Assembly (NCBI RefSeq): GCF_030250645.1
Contig: NZ_JASSVS010000002.1
Coordinates: forward strand, 62,001 to 126,000
Reading direction: 5' to 3'
DNA: 64,000 nt
Source of the DNA: Marinobacter azerbaijanicus
GTDB taxonomy: Bacteria; Pseudomonadota; Gammaproteobacteria; Pseudomonadales; Oleiphilaceae
The stretch's first letter is position 1. Every line of letters starts with the position of its first letter. Position numbers and translations under genes: made by a program. Positions 16,415 through 25,239 of the stretch are shown one piece after another. Below the pieces are notes generated by a model, which was given only the letters and a program-made list of their open reading frames with translations, had not been told where the DNA came from and made no database searches.

Positions 16415-17532
16415 TCGCTGGCCTCCTGTTTCCGGTCTTTCAGCAGCCCTGCCAGGATAGCCAGTGCATCCCGTGCGGCCTGGGCATCGTCGTCCTGCTG
16501 CCTGGTCCTGAGATGTTCGATCACTTCTCCTACGTAGCCGTCCGCTTTCAGGGCGGCGATGTCATCGTCGGTGGGTTCCAGCTGCAATCCGCTGCGATCG
16601 CACTGGATGCTGCGGAACCTGGCCTCAGCCACGGACAGCGCATTGATCAGCTTCTCTTCACCAGCCAGGGTGACCGCACCCTCCAGGCGAAGGTCAACCA
16701 CCGAGGGCTCCGGCAATGCCTTTAGCCTGTCCAGCAGCCGGTCCAGGTCGGATTCAACGGTCAGGGTTTCCCGCCACTGGTGCCACTGGTAGCGGGCGGT
16801 TTCTACCGGGGTTACACCGGGTGTTTCTCTCGGCCCGGGCACGTTAACGATCAGGGCGTAGCCGGCCTCGTTGTTGCGGAACCGTTCCGGCTCCGGTGTG
16901 CCGCTGTACCAGGTGCGTTCGTCAATCTGCCTGGTACCGTGCCAGTCCCCCAGTGCGAGATAGTCCAGCCGCGCTGTTTGCGCACGGTTGGGTAGTATGG
17001 GGTTGGTGGAGTCAATCTCGTCCGGCAGCAAGCCCTGCACGCTGCCGTGGGCAAGGCCAATTCGGGCAAGGCCGTCAGGCGTTTCCCAGGTGTCGAAGGC
17101 TTCGGTGAGGTCGCTGTAGGTGTTGCGCTGCGTCAGAGGGGCGCAGAGGATTGCCAGGCCCTGGTGCTCAAGGTTGATTACGCCGGGCTCCAGCGCGAGA
17201 TGGACGTTGTCTGGTACCGCAGCGAGCCGCCTGGCCCTGGTCCAGACGCTTTCCGCGAGCGCCGCATCGTGGTTTCCGGGCAGCATGACCCAGGGGCCAG
17301 TGAATTCTCTGGTGGCGTTGAATACGCGGCGAATGGTCCGGTCGGCGACGGTCTGGGCGTCAAAGACATCCCCAGCCACCAGCACAGCGTCGCATTGGTG
17401 CTCCTTGGCCAGTCGTGCGAGTTTTTCTATAGCCTCGAACCGGGCCTCAACCAGAGCTGCGCCGTCTTCTGTTTCGAAGCGGCTGAACGCCCGCCCCATC
17501 TGCCAGTCTGCCGTATGTAAAAACGTGGGCAT
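16411..17532 (-). CDS. SbcD/YhaO-like metallophosphoesterase (DNA repair exonuclease family)
   Basis: A 373-residue calcineurin-like phosphoesterase, COG0420 type. Motif I is HTADWQMGR (residues 6-14): the His of the usual DxH pair is Gln here, as I recall for this subgroup. Motif II is GDVFD (54-58), motif III GNHD (86-89), and later LAHGS and LGDWHGTR occupy the positions of the remaining metal ligands. It is the nuclease partner of the downstream SMC-like ATPase, to which it is coupled by an ATGA overlap. The activity is predicted to be Mn-dependent cleavage of DNA ends, but the altered ligand set leaves the exact activity open. Confidence 0.87.
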   Translation of the reverse strand: MPTFLHTADWQMGRAFSRFETEDGAALVEARFEAIEKLARLAKEHQCDAVLVAGDVFDAQTVADRTIRRVFNATREFTGPWVMLPGNHDAALAESVWTRARRLAAVPDNVHLALEPGVINLEHQGLAILCAPLTQRNTYSDLTEAFDTWETPDGLARIGLAHGSVQGLLPDEIDSTNPILPNRAQTARLDYLALGDWHGTRQIDERTWYSGTPEPERFRNNEAGYALIVNVPGPRETPGVTPVETARYQWHQWRETLTVESDLDRLLDRLKALPEPSVVDLRLEGAVTLAGEEKLINALSVAEARFRSIQCDRSGLQLEPTDDDIAALKADGYVGEVIEHLRTRQQDDDAQAARDALAILAGLLKDRKQEASE

Positions 17533-17649
17533 TTCACCTTCCCCGGATCAGTACGAAACGGCGGCCTCTTTCAGCCGCCGTGAACTTTGTAACATGTATC
17601 GTACCGACAGTCTGCGACAAATAATGTCGCAAAAACAGTGAGCTCGGGA

Positions 17650-19563
17650 TCAGACCGCTTTTACTGGCTTGCGATTTCTCTGGCGTTGGGTTGTTTTTGC
17701 CGCTGCAGGCTTGGAGGTTTTCCGTCTGGCGGCTCTGGGTTTGCGTTGTGGAGGAGCCGGCGGCGCGGGCTCATTGCGCACGTATGAGCCAGGGGCAGGC
17801 TCTATGACTGGCAATTCCCCCTCTCCCGGCTTTCTCGCAGGTACCTCACCACCACCGAACTGTTCGGCCCACCTGACCCAGTCCGGCCACCAGGAGCCTT
17901 CGAATTCTTCGGCTCCGGCGAGCCATTCATCCGGCGTCAGGTCGCTGTTTTCATTAATCCGATACCCATATTTATGCTTGTAGGGCGGGTTGATGATACC
18001 GGCAATGTGGCCGGAACCACCCAATACGAAGCGAACCGGCCCGCCCAGGTAGCGTGATCCCTTGTAGCAGGACACCCAGGGGGCAATGTGATCTTCAATG
18101 GCCGAGGCGAAATAGGCGGGCACTTTGACCTGACCCAGGTCGATCGGCGTTCCGGCGAGGGTGATTCCGCCGGGTTCGCACAGGCGATTCTCAAGATACA
18201 TATTGCGCAGGTAAAAGCTGTGCATGGCCCCCGGTAGCCGGGTGGAGTCGGAGTTCCAGTACAACAGGTCGAAGGGCGGCGTATCGCGGCCCAGCAGGTA
18301 ATTGTTGATAAAAAAGGACCAGATCAGGCTGTTGGCGCGCAGCATGTTGAAGGCTGTTGCCATGGAGGTGCCATCGAGATAGCCCTGCTTTTTCATGGCC
18401 TTTTCCATCTTGCTGATCATGTCTTCGTCGATGAAGACCGCAATATCGCCAACGTCTGAGAAATCCAGCATGCTGTTCAGGAAGGTGGCGCTTTTCACCC
18501 GGTCATCACCGCGGGCGGCCAGCCAGGCGAGCGCACTACCGAGTAATGTCCCGCCAATGCAGTAACCGACGGCGTTGACCTCGCTCTCGCCAGTGGCCTT
18601 CTCGATGGCGTCCAGGGCCGCCACCGGGCCCTCTAGCATGTAGTCCTCGAAGCCCTTGTTGGCATGTTCCTTTCCAGGGTTAACCCAGGAAATGACAAAA
18701 ACCGTATGTCCCTTCTCGACCCAGTAGCGGATGAACGACTTTTTCGCGCCCAGGTCCAGGATGTAATACTTGTTGATCCAGGGTGGCACCACGAGAAGTG
18801 GCCGGCGATGCACGGTTTCCGTTGTTGGCCGGTACTGGATCAGTTGCATCAGATCATTCTGGTAGATGACATCGCCCGGCGTATCCGCCAGGTTCTCGCC
18901 AACCTCAAAGGCCTGCGGGTCCGTCATTCTGAAGGACAGCTGGCCTTCGGCTTCGTCAAGATCCCGTAGAAAGTTGGCGAGGCCACGCACGAGGTTGCGC
19001 CCACGGCTGTCTACGGTTTCCCGCAGCACTTCGGGGTTGGTCACCACAAAGTTGCTGGGCGACAGTGCAGCGGTGACCTGGCTGGTGAAAAAGCGGACTT
19101 TGTGGCGGTCGTGATCATCAAGCCCCCGGACATCCTCTATGGTGTCCCTGATCCACCGATCCGACATCAGGTAGGCCTGTTGGATAAAGTTGAAGTAGGT
19201 GCGATCGGTCCAGGCAATGTCCTTGAAGCGACCATCGCCTCGTTCAGGCGCCACCACTCGCATCGGTTCCCGGCTGATCAGGCTCATTGCCGCACCTCCA
19301 CTCAGGATGGCGGTGTTCTGCACCAGGCGCATCTGGGAGGTAATAACCGCATCCGGTTGAGTGGCAAATTTCATGGTGAAGCGGACGAAGGGTTTCGCCA
19401 TGCTCTTGAGGCTGACCGGATTGGGCCGTCCGCCTTTCAGGCGCCTTAGAACCGAGCGTGTGAGCAGGTGGGCGCCGTGCGTCCCCGCACTGACCAGGGC
19501 TTTGGGAACCGTTTGTGGTTGTTCATCAACGCCGGAAGGTGACTTGGCAGGCTTGGTAGACAT
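17650..19563 (-). CDS. phaC: Class I poly(3-hydroxyalkanoate) synthase
   Basis: A 637-residue synthase that polymerises (R)-3-hydroxyacyl-CoA into storage granules. The lipase-like box is GYCIGG, with nucleophile C335. The Asp and His of the triad lie in the C-terminal half, with GSGHIAG containing the His. The N-terminal PhaC domain is complete. ATG 19563 (MSTKPAKSP) is preferred to 19584 because it has the usual charged N terminus. Unusual is a C-terminal tail of about 45 residues rich in Pro, Ala, Lys and Arg after the catalytic core. A depolymerase gene lies upstream on the same strand, so synthesis and mobilisation are linked. Confidence 0.93.
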   Translation of the reverse strand: MSTKPAKSPSGVDEQPQTVPKALVSAGTHGAHLLTRSVLRRLKGGRPNPVSLKSMAKPFVRFTMKFATQPDAVITSQMRLVQNTAILSGGAAMSLISREPMRVVAPERGDGRFKDIAWTDRTYFNFIQQAYLMSDRWIRDTIEDVRGLDDHDRHKVRFFTSQVTAALSPSNFVVTNPEVLRETVDSRGRNLVRGLANFLRDLDEAEGQLSFRMTDPQAFEVGENLADTPGDVIYQNDLMQLIQYRPTTETVHRRPLLVVPPWINKYYILDLGAKKSFIRYWVEKGHTVFVISWVNPGKEHANKGFEDYMLEGPVAALDAIEKATGESEVNAVGYCIGGTLLGSALAWLAARGDDRVKSATFLNSMLDFSDVGDIAVFIDEDMISKMEKAMKKQGYLDGTSMATAFNMLRANSLIWSFFINNYLLGRDTPPFDLLYWNSDSTRLPGAMHSFYLRNMYLENRLCEPGGITLAGTPIDLGQVKVPAYFASAIEDHIAPWVSCYKGSRYLGGPVRFVLGGSGHIAGIINPPYKHKYGYRINENSDLTPDEWLAGAEEFEGSWWPDWVRWAEQFGGGEVPARKPGEGELPVIEPAPGSYVRNEPAPPAPPQRKPRAARRKTSKPAAAKTTQRQRNRKPVKAV

Positions 19564-19664
19564 GGACACATTCCCTCGGTTCACCGCTACTCGATTGTTG
19601 AAAGCACCGACTTCAAGTTAGCAGAGGGACACGAGCGCAACAAGAAACCCGAGCAAAGATCTGC

Positions 19665-20882
19665 TCAGGCGCTGCGAATGAATTTCTGCAGTTTCGGGGC
19701 TATCTCCTCGCGCCAGCGGCGGCCGTTGAAGGTGCCATAGTGGCCAACTCCGGGCTGCAAGTGGTGCATCCTGCGGTCTTCGGGAATGTTGGTGCAGAGT
19801 TTGTGCGCTGCACGGGTCTGGCCCGGGCTGGAGATATCGTCTTTTTCGCCCTCTATCGTCATCAACGCGGTTTTCTCGATAGCGCCTGGGTCCACCAGCC
19901 TGCCTCGGTGCCTGAAACAGCCCCGTGCCAGATGGAACTCCTTGAAGACCCGTTCAATGGTCTCGAGGTAGTAGGCGTCAGGCAGGTCCATGACCGCCAG
20001 GTACTCGTCATAAAACTCCCTGTGACGGGTGACTTCTTCCGAGTCATCATCCCGAAGCGACCTGAACAGTCCCCGATATGCATCAAGGTGGCGGTCGAAG
20101 TTCATATTGATAAACCCCGTCAGCTGCAGAAAGCCGGGATAAACCTTGCGCATGGCACCCGGATAAGGCGCCGGAACAGTATGAATCAGGTTGCGCTTGA
20201 ACCAGGAGAGTTTGTGTTTACTGGCCAGTTCACAGGGCTCTGTCGGGTCAACCCGTCCATCTATCGGGCCGCTCATCAGCGCCAGGGAACGCGGAGCCGA
20301 CGGATGATTATCCTGGGCCATCAGGGCGGTAGCCGCGAGCACCGGAACCACCGGCTGGCAGACCGCCAGAACGTGTGTGTCCGGACCGATATGGCTAATA
20401 AAATCAATCACGTAATCAATATAGTCGTCGAGACCGAAGTTGCCCTCGGCAATCGGCACCATGCTGGCATCACGCCAGTCCGTGATGTAAACATCATGGC
20501 CGGGCAACATGGTTTCAACAGTACCCTTGAGTAGCGACGCATAATGGCCGGACAACGGCGCTACAATCAGCAGTTTAGGGTCATCCGGGCGATCGACGTT
20601 GCGCTGGAAATGCTTGAGCTGGCAGAACGGCTTACGCTTGACAATGGTCTCATTGACCAGAACCGTTTCGCCGTCGCAAACCGTCGTCTCCAGATTGAAG
20701 GCGGGCTTGGGATAACGCCTGGTAAGGTCCTCAAACACGTTGAGCGCCGAGGCAATACTGCGGGTACCCGGAACTCTTGACCAGGGATTCAACTGATGGC
20801 GGAGCAATTTACTCTGGCTGCCGGCCAGCATGCGGGCCGGGGTCAGCGCAAGGCGAGTCATTTCGTGGGCGAGATACATCAT
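19665..20882 (-). CDS. phaZ: Intracellular polyhydroxyalkanoate depolymerase
   Basis: A 405-residue alpha/beta hydrolase of the intracellular PHB depolymerase (PhaZ1/DepA) type. The nucleophile is a cysteine in VLAVCQPVVP (C175), as in that family, and a GVGHYGTFNG segment near the C terminus supplies the His. The N-terminal MMYLAHEMTRLAL is characteristic. It has no signal peptide, in keeping with action on granules in the cytoplasm, where it releases hydroxyacyl oligomers during carbon starvation. It precedes phaC on the same strand with about 100 bases between them. Confidence 0.92.
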   Translation of the reverse strand: MMYLAHEMTRLALTPARMLAGSQSKLLRHQLNPWSRVPGTRSIASALNVFEDLTRRYPKPAFNLETTVCDGETVLVNETIVKRKPFCQLKHFQRNVDRPDDPKLLIVAPLSGHYASLLKGTVETMLPGHDVYITDWRDASMVPIAEGNFGLDDYIDYVIDFISHIGPDTHVLAVCQPVVPVLAATALMAQDNHPSAPRSLALMSGPIDGRVDPTEPCELASKHKLSWFKRNLIHTVPAPYPGAMRKVYPGFLQLTGFINMNFDRHLDAYRGLFRSLRDDDSEEVTRHREFYDEYLAVMDLPDAYYLETIERVFKEFHLARGCFRHRGRLVDPGAIEKTALMTIEGEKDDISSPGQTRAAHKLCTNIPEDRRMHHLQPGVGHYGTFNGRRWREEIAPKLQKFIRSA

Positions 20883-20906
20883 GATCAGAGTTATCCTGAA
20901 ATAAGA

Positions 20907-21701
20907 TTATCCTACGCCTGTTTTACGACCAACGCGATAATTCGACTCACTCTCTGCCACTCGGGACTGTTCCCTATACAGTGCGGCCCCCAGTGCCTCG
21001 AAGTAAGCCCGGAAAGTGTCATTAATTCGCTGTCGCTGGATCTCCGCAGGGTAAAGACCGGCTCTGGCTTCATCCGAATACACCGTCCCCCTCACCAGGA
21101 AGCTGTTCCGGGGCTCACTGTCTTCGACAAACGCTTCAAAGGCCCTGGCGCAGAGCTCTTCCGGCCGGGCGTAATAGAGGACCTTCAGCCGCTCATCGGC
21201 CTTTCGCGAAGCCAGAAACAGAGGGCTGGGCGAGGTACCATCTTCGCTCAACAGGATGGCCTGAAAGCAGGTGCCCAGTCGCTCATTCAGGGGGTGCTTT
21301 TTCTGATCAGCACTGTTCAGCCAGCCACTGGAGGCGAAACCATGCTTCTGTAGTTTGCGGAATGCCCTGTTTCCCATGTAATGGTCAAACGCGTGAAACC
21401 ATTCATGGGCAAGGCTGCCGGCACCGGCGTTCTTGGCCAGAGCCAGTTGCCGGGTCGCCGGAATGTAGTGTGCCGCCACGCCCGGCTGCCCGCCAATGCC
21501 ATACTGCAGCCCCAGCGTTCCCCGCAGGGAGACCAGGTTCTCCGGCCCCTGCAGAATGGTCATGAGGTCACACAGAGCCTGATAGAAACGAGCCGCTGCT
21601 CTGTCCCGCTCCTGTGGAGTAACCCAACGGCCAACCTCGATACCACGGAAATCAAACCGTCGTCTTACGGTGACAAAGGACACCGGATCTTGCCCTGTCA
21701 C
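20907..21701 (-). CDS. CLCA_X/LPD1-type protein with HExxH motif
   Basis: A 264-residue soluble protein that I assign to the CLCA_X (large polyvalent protein LPD1-like) family. It carries AHEWFHAFDHYMG, an HExxH zinc-peptidase motif with a further His/Asp region, and RPEELCARAFEAFVED, which could supply a third ligand. LPD1-like domains occur in phage and plasmid polyproteins. The start is GTG 21701, preceded by a good GGGAG ribosome site. A strong LexA-type box lies 52 bases upstream of the start, so SOS control is likely. Proteolytic activity and substrate are inference. Confidence 0.7.
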   Translation of the reverse strand: MTGQDPVSFVTVRRRFDFRGIEVGRWVTPQERDRAAARFYQALCDLMTILQGPENLVSLRGTLGLQYGIGGQPGVAAHYIPATRQLALAKNAGAGSLAHEWFHAFDHYMGNRAFRKLQKHGFASSGWLNSADQKKHPLNERLGTCFQAILLSEDGTSPSPLFLASRKADERLKVLYYARPEELCARAFEAFVEDSEPRNSFLVRGTVYSDEARAGLYPAEIQRQRINDTFRAYFEALGAALYREQSRVAESESNYRVGRKTGVG

Positions 21702-21752
21702 ACTCTTTCTCCCTGCCTGAACGATTGACGCATTGGGACCACCCTTACCGAT

Positions 21753-21772
21753 AACTGTTTATGCATACAGTA
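21753..21772. promoter_or_regulatory. LexA (SOS) box
   Basis: CTGTTTATGCATACAG at 21755-21770 matches CTGT-N8-ACAG, the gammaproteobacterial LexA consensus, and flanking A/T bases extend the match. It lies between the divergent CLCA_X-type gene (52 bases upstream of its GTG) and the phosphoribosyltransferase operon (about 120 bases upstream). The distance favours the CLCA_X-type gene as target. Confidence 0.75.
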
Positions 21773-21798
21773 TTCTGGAATGCAATACGTATCAGGTC

Positions 21799-21819
21799 AA
21801 CCCGCTTCTGTGCGGGTTT
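21799..21819. other. Small hairpin in the divergent promoter region
   Basis: AACCCGC and GCGGGTT form a 7-bp stem with a short loop, followed by a few T. It is terminator-like, but no gene ends just upstream on the plus strand. It may act as a leader hairpin for the phosphoribosyltransferase operon or have no function. Confidence 0.35.
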
Positions 21820-21893
21820 CACCTTTGGCCGAACCTTTACTAGAGTTAGGGCTAGGATGTTATGAATTCAGCCACAACCAATGGACTTGCACG

Positions 21894-22541
21894 ATGAAAC
21901 TGCCCATACAGGACCGCGAAACCGCGGGCCGTGAACTGGCCCGTGCACTTGAAGACTATCGTGATCGCGAACACATTGTAGTGCTGGCATTGCCCCGTGG
22001 CGGTATCCCCGTGGCCGCTGAAATTGCCCAGCACCTGGGCGCGGAGCTGGATCTGATGATTGTCAGGAAACTGGGCATGCCCGGCCACGAGGAACTCGCC
22101 ATGGGCGCCATCGCAAGTGGCGGCGCCCGCGTTCTCAACCGACAGGTGCTCGGCTATGGGGGTGTCAGTGATGAGGCGATCGAGAAGGTGGCCAAGCGTG
22201 AACAGCAGGAGCTGGAGAGACGTGAGCAGGCCTATCGGGGGGATCGTCCCTGGCCGGACATGAGCGACGCCACGGTTATTCTTGTGGACGACGGCCTTGC
22301 CACGGGCGCCACCATGGGCGCTGCCCTGGAGGCGCTAAAAGTCCACCGGCCCCGTGAAGTTGTGGTGGCCGTTCCGGTGGCTCCGGCCGACACCATCAAA
22401 AAGCTCCGCAGCAGCGCCGATGACATTGTTTGCCTGGAAACACCCGATCATTTCAGTTCCATCGGACAGTGGTACCGCGATTTCCACCAGGTATCGGATG
22501 ACGAGGTACGGCAACTGCTTGGCCATTTCTGGAAAGAGTGA
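21894..22541 (+). CDS. Phosphoribosyltransferase family protein
   Basis: A 215-residue type I phosphoribosyltransferase. The PRPP-binding loop is VILVDDGLATGATMGAAL, and an N-terminal LALPRGGIPVAAEIA loop binds pyrophosphate. It resembles stand-alone predicted PRTases (COG1926) rather than Apt, Hpt or PyrE, so the base substrate is unknown. ATG 21894 (MKLPIQDRETAG) is chosen because the fold begins there. It is the first gene of a likely operon with a small alpha/beta hydrolase and a PRPP synthetase-like gene. Confidence 0.85.
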   Translation: MKLPIQDRETAGRELARALEDYRDREHIVVLALPRGGIPVAAEIAQHLGAELDLMIVRKLGMPGHEELAMGAIASGGARVLNRQVLGYGGVSDEAIEKVAKREQQELERREQAYRGDRPWPDMSDATVILVDDGLATGATMGAALEALKVHRPREVVVAVPVAPADTIKKLRSSADDIVCLETPDHFSSIGQWYRDFHQVSDDEVRQLLGHFWKE

Positions 22542-22550
22542 GGCAAGGCT

Positions 22551-23213
22551 ATGGTCTCCAACTCCCGTTCTGTTGTCCTGGAACTTTCCGATGCATCCCT
22601 GAAAGGGATTCTCAACATCCCCGAAGGCGCGTCCGGAATTGTCGCTTTCGCTCATGGCAGCGGCAGCAGCCGCCTCAGCCGACGCAATCAGGCGGTGGCA
22701 GAATTCCTCAACAGCGCTGGTCTGGGCACTTTGCTGTTTGATCTTCTCACTGCCGACGAGGATGAAGTGGATGCCCGAACCCGGGAATATCGCTTTGACA
22801 TTCCACTGATCAGCAAGCGTATGAGCGAGGCCGTGGGCTGGCTCGCGGAGCAGTCGACGACAGCCACGCTGCCGCTGGGCCTGTTCGGCGCCAGCACTGG
22901 TGCGGCGGCCGCGCTGGTCGCGGCGGCGGAAAACCCGGATCACGTCAGGGCGGTGGTATCCCGGGGCGGGCGCCCCGACCTCGCCGGCAACGCCCTGCCC
23001 CGGGTTCGGGCACCAACCCTTTTGATCGTCGGCGGGCTGGACACCACCGTCATTGAAATCAACCGTGAGGCGGCTGCGAAGCTGGACTGCCATCACGAGC
23101 TGAAAATCGTGCCGGGAGCAAGCCACCTGTTCGAGGAGCCCGGCAAGCTCGAGATCGTTCAGGAATCCGCCGCGGACTGGTTTACAGATTATCTGGCTGG
23201 AGGTCAGCCATGA
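22551..23213 (+). CDS. Alpha/beta hydrolase, dienelactone hydrolase-like
   Basis: A 220-residue alpha/beta hydrolase with an oxyanion region FAHGSGSSRLSRRNQAVAE, a nucleophile elbow GLFGASTGAAAAL (Ser in GASTG), an acid in GGLDTTV and His in GASHLFEEPG. All triad positions are present. It has no signal peptide. It follows the phosphoribosyltransferase by nine bases and overlaps the next gene by ATGA. Families of this type occur in COG1926-linked stress operons; the substrate is not known. Confidence 0.85.
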   Translation: MVSNSRSVVLELSDASLKGILNIPEGASGIVAFAHGSGSSRLSRRNQAVAEFLNSAGLGTLLFDLLTADEDEVDARTREYRFDIPLISKRMSEAVGWLAEQSTTATLPLGLFGASTGAAAALVAAAENPDHVRAVVSRGGRPDLAGNALPRVRAPTLLIVGGLDTTVIEINREAAAKLDCHHELKIVPGASHLFEEPGKLEIVQESAADWFTDYLAGGQP

Positions 23214-24193
23214 AGCCCGATGACCAAATAGCGCTCTTTTGTCTGGACAGCGGCCGTGATTTCGCCTCACAGGTGGCGGCCCACCTTGGCGTACCGCTGG
23301 GGGAACACGAGGAGCGGGATTTCGAAGGCGGGGAGCACAAAATCCGCCCGCTGGAGACGGTTCGCAACCGGGATGTGTTCGTGGTTCAGTCCCTGTACGG
23401 CAGCGATGGCATGAGCATCAACGACAAGCTTGTGCGCCTGCTGTTTTTACTGGCCGGCCTCCGGGACAATGGCGCGGCCCGCATCACCGCTGTTGTGCCC
23501 TACCTTTGTTACTCCCGCAAGGACCGGAGAACCAAGACCCATGATCCCGTTACCACCCGATACATCGCTCAGCTCTTCGAGGCTGTAAACATCGATGCGA
23601 TGGTGACAGTGGACGTTCACAACCGAGCCGCGTTCGAGAACGCCTTTCGTTGTCCCACAGTCCATCTGAGTGCCAGGGAAGCGTTCATTGACTTCCTCCT
23701 GCCCCAGCTCCGGGATAGGGAAATCACCGTCGCTTCCCCGGACGTGGGCGGTATCAAACGTGCGGAACTCTTCCGCGAGTCACTGGAGAACCGGCTGGAG
23801 CGACCCGTCGGTAACGCTTTCATGGAGAAACATCGCAGCCGCGGCGAAGTGAGAGGCTCTGCCGTGGTTGGCAATGTACGCAACCGCACGGTGCTGATTC
23901 TGGATGACCTGGTCGCCGGAGGCGGCACAATGCAACGGGCCGCGGAGGCTTTCAGGGAACAGGGCGCAGAAGAGGCAATGGCCATCGCCACTCATGGTGT
24001 TTTTTCCCCGGATGCTGGCGACAAACTGGCTTCTCCGGCACTTTCCAGGGTGGTTCTCAGCAATACGGTGCCTCCGGAACTTCCGTCATCATTGCTGGAG
24101 ACCAGGGTGGCGCTGGTTGATATCACGGCCACTATCGCGGATGCGATTACTGCTTTGCACAAGGGAAGCGATGTAACAGATCTGGAGAACTGA
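23210..24193 (+). CDS. Ribose-phosphate pyrophosphokinase-like protein
   Basis: A 327-residue PRPP synthetase homologue with an N-terminal half (LFCLDSGRDFASQVAAHLGVPLGEHEERDFEGGEHKIRP) and a C-terminal PRPP loop ILDDLVAGGGTMQRAAEAF. A flexible-loop segment, CYSRKDRRTKTHDPVTTRYIA, carries the ATP-binding Arg/Lys residues. Housekeeping Prs is usually about 315 residues with DMIDTGGT in the loop; this divergent loop marks a paralogue. Coupled to the hydrolase by ATGA. With the upstream PRTase it could make and use PRPP in a salvage or stress pathway. Confidence 0.85.
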   Translation: MKPDDQIALFCLDSGRDFASQVAAHLGVPLGEHEERDFEGGEHKIRPLETVRNRDVFVVQSLYGSDGMSINDKLVRLLFLLAGLRDNGAARITAVVPYLCYSRKDRRTKTHDPVTTRYIAQLFEAVNIDAMVTVDVHNRAAFENAFRCPTVHLSAREAFIDFLLPQLRDREITVASPDVGGIKRAELFRESLENRLERPVGNAFMEKHRSRGEVRGSAVVGNVRNRTVLILDDLVAGGGTMQRAAEAFREQGAEEAMAIATHGVFSPDAGDKLASPALSRVVLSNTVPPELPSSLLETRVALVDITATIADAITALHKGSDVTDLEN

Positions 24194-24219
24194 ATCCGGA
24201 CGTCTTCGGCGCCAACGCG

Positions 24220-25239
24220 TCAGGCAACAAAGCTTTTGCCATGGTTAAATGCGATGGTCAGGTAGTCCAGTGCCTTTTGTCGCCAGGGACCGCGTCTTTC
24301 CTGATAGTCATCGTCCAGGTGCCAGATGGCGAGTTTGGCCCGCTCTGAGGCTCTGTAAGCTTTGTAGAATGCGATCAGAGAGGCTTCCGGTTTATCTTCG
24401 GTAATCTCCCCGTAGACCTCGAACAGGATCCTGCCCACCTTCTCGTCCCCAAGCTTTTCGCACTCCATTGCCAGAAACGACAATTCATCCGCCGGATCCC
24501 GGATTCGCAGGTCGCGACTGAACTCCAGACAGTCGATTACCACGGGAGGCTCTGTCAGGCAGACATGCTCCGGACGCAAATCACCGTGGGCTTCTACAAG
24601 CCGGCCGGCTGTTGCGCGATCAGCAAGACGCATTGCATTCTTTTCGAGCAGGATCATTTGCTGATCACAGACTGGTTTGACCCGGCTTCCGGGAAGGGAA
24701 TAGTCAAGCAACTGGACGTAGTTGTCTCTTATACCGTCGCGCAACCGCTGCAGGTACTGCTCCCCCGACAGCTGTATGCTTTCAGCACTGAGATAAAAGC
24801 GGGCAAGCAGGTCGGCAGCCGCCGTGATGCGCCCGTATTCCAGGGCGCCGGATTCAATCTGTGCTTCCAGCATCGAAGTCTCTGGCAGGCGACGCATAAC
24901 CACCAGCCAGTCGACGGGAACCCCTCCCTTTCCCAAGACCAGCCTACCGTCTGGCTCCACGCTCAACTGCTCCACACCGATATAGGTATCGCCACCCAGC
25001 CGGATGTTGAGACGAACCTCCTCGACGCAGTTCTTATAGCGGTTATCAACGGTCGTGAAATCGAACAGCCGGCGAGCCAACGGTTTTTTGAGCTTGTAAA
25101 CCCGCTGGCCAACGAGAAAGACCCAGGACATGTGGGTTTCAAGCACTTCCACACGGTCAGCCTCAACCGGATAGGAAGCGGCATCTGACAGGAACGCTAC
25201 TTTTTCATCGATCTGGGGTAAACGCGAAGTATCAGCCAA
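24220..25239 (-). CDS. COG2187-type kinase-like protein (aminoglycoside phosphotransferase fold)
   Basis: A 339-residue protein with the choline/aminoglycoside kinase fold. The catalytic loop HGDLRPEHVCL and the metal-binding VIDCLEFSRDLRIRDPADEL are intact. In many bacteria this module is fused to a C-terminal P-loop kinase (COG0645); here it stands alone. It is unlikely to be a drug-resistance enzyme, since the family is chromosomal and widespread. It converges on the PRPP synthetase-like gene with 26 bases between stops. The substrate is unknown. Confidence 0.82.
   Translation of the reverse strand: MADTSRLPQIDEKVAFLSDAASYPVEADRVEVLETHMSWVFLVGQRVYKLKKPLARRLFDFTTVDNRYKNCVEEVRLNIRLGGDTYIGVEQLSVEPDGRLVLGKGGVPVDWLVVMRRLPETSMLEAQIESGALEYGRITAAADLLARFYLSAESIQLSGEQYLQRLRDGIRDNYVQLLDYSLPGSRVKPVCDQQMILLEKNAMRLADRATAGRLVEAHGDLRPEHVCLTEPPVVIDCLEFSRDLRIRDPADELSFLAMECEKLGDEKVGRILFEVYGEITEDKPEASLIAFYKAYRASERAKLAIWHLDDDYQERRGPWRQKALDYLTIAFNHGKSFVA

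Noticed and set aside
24220..25239. Aminoglycoside resistance gene
   Set aside because: The kinase fold is shared by a large chromosomal family (COG2187). Nothing suggests drug modification.
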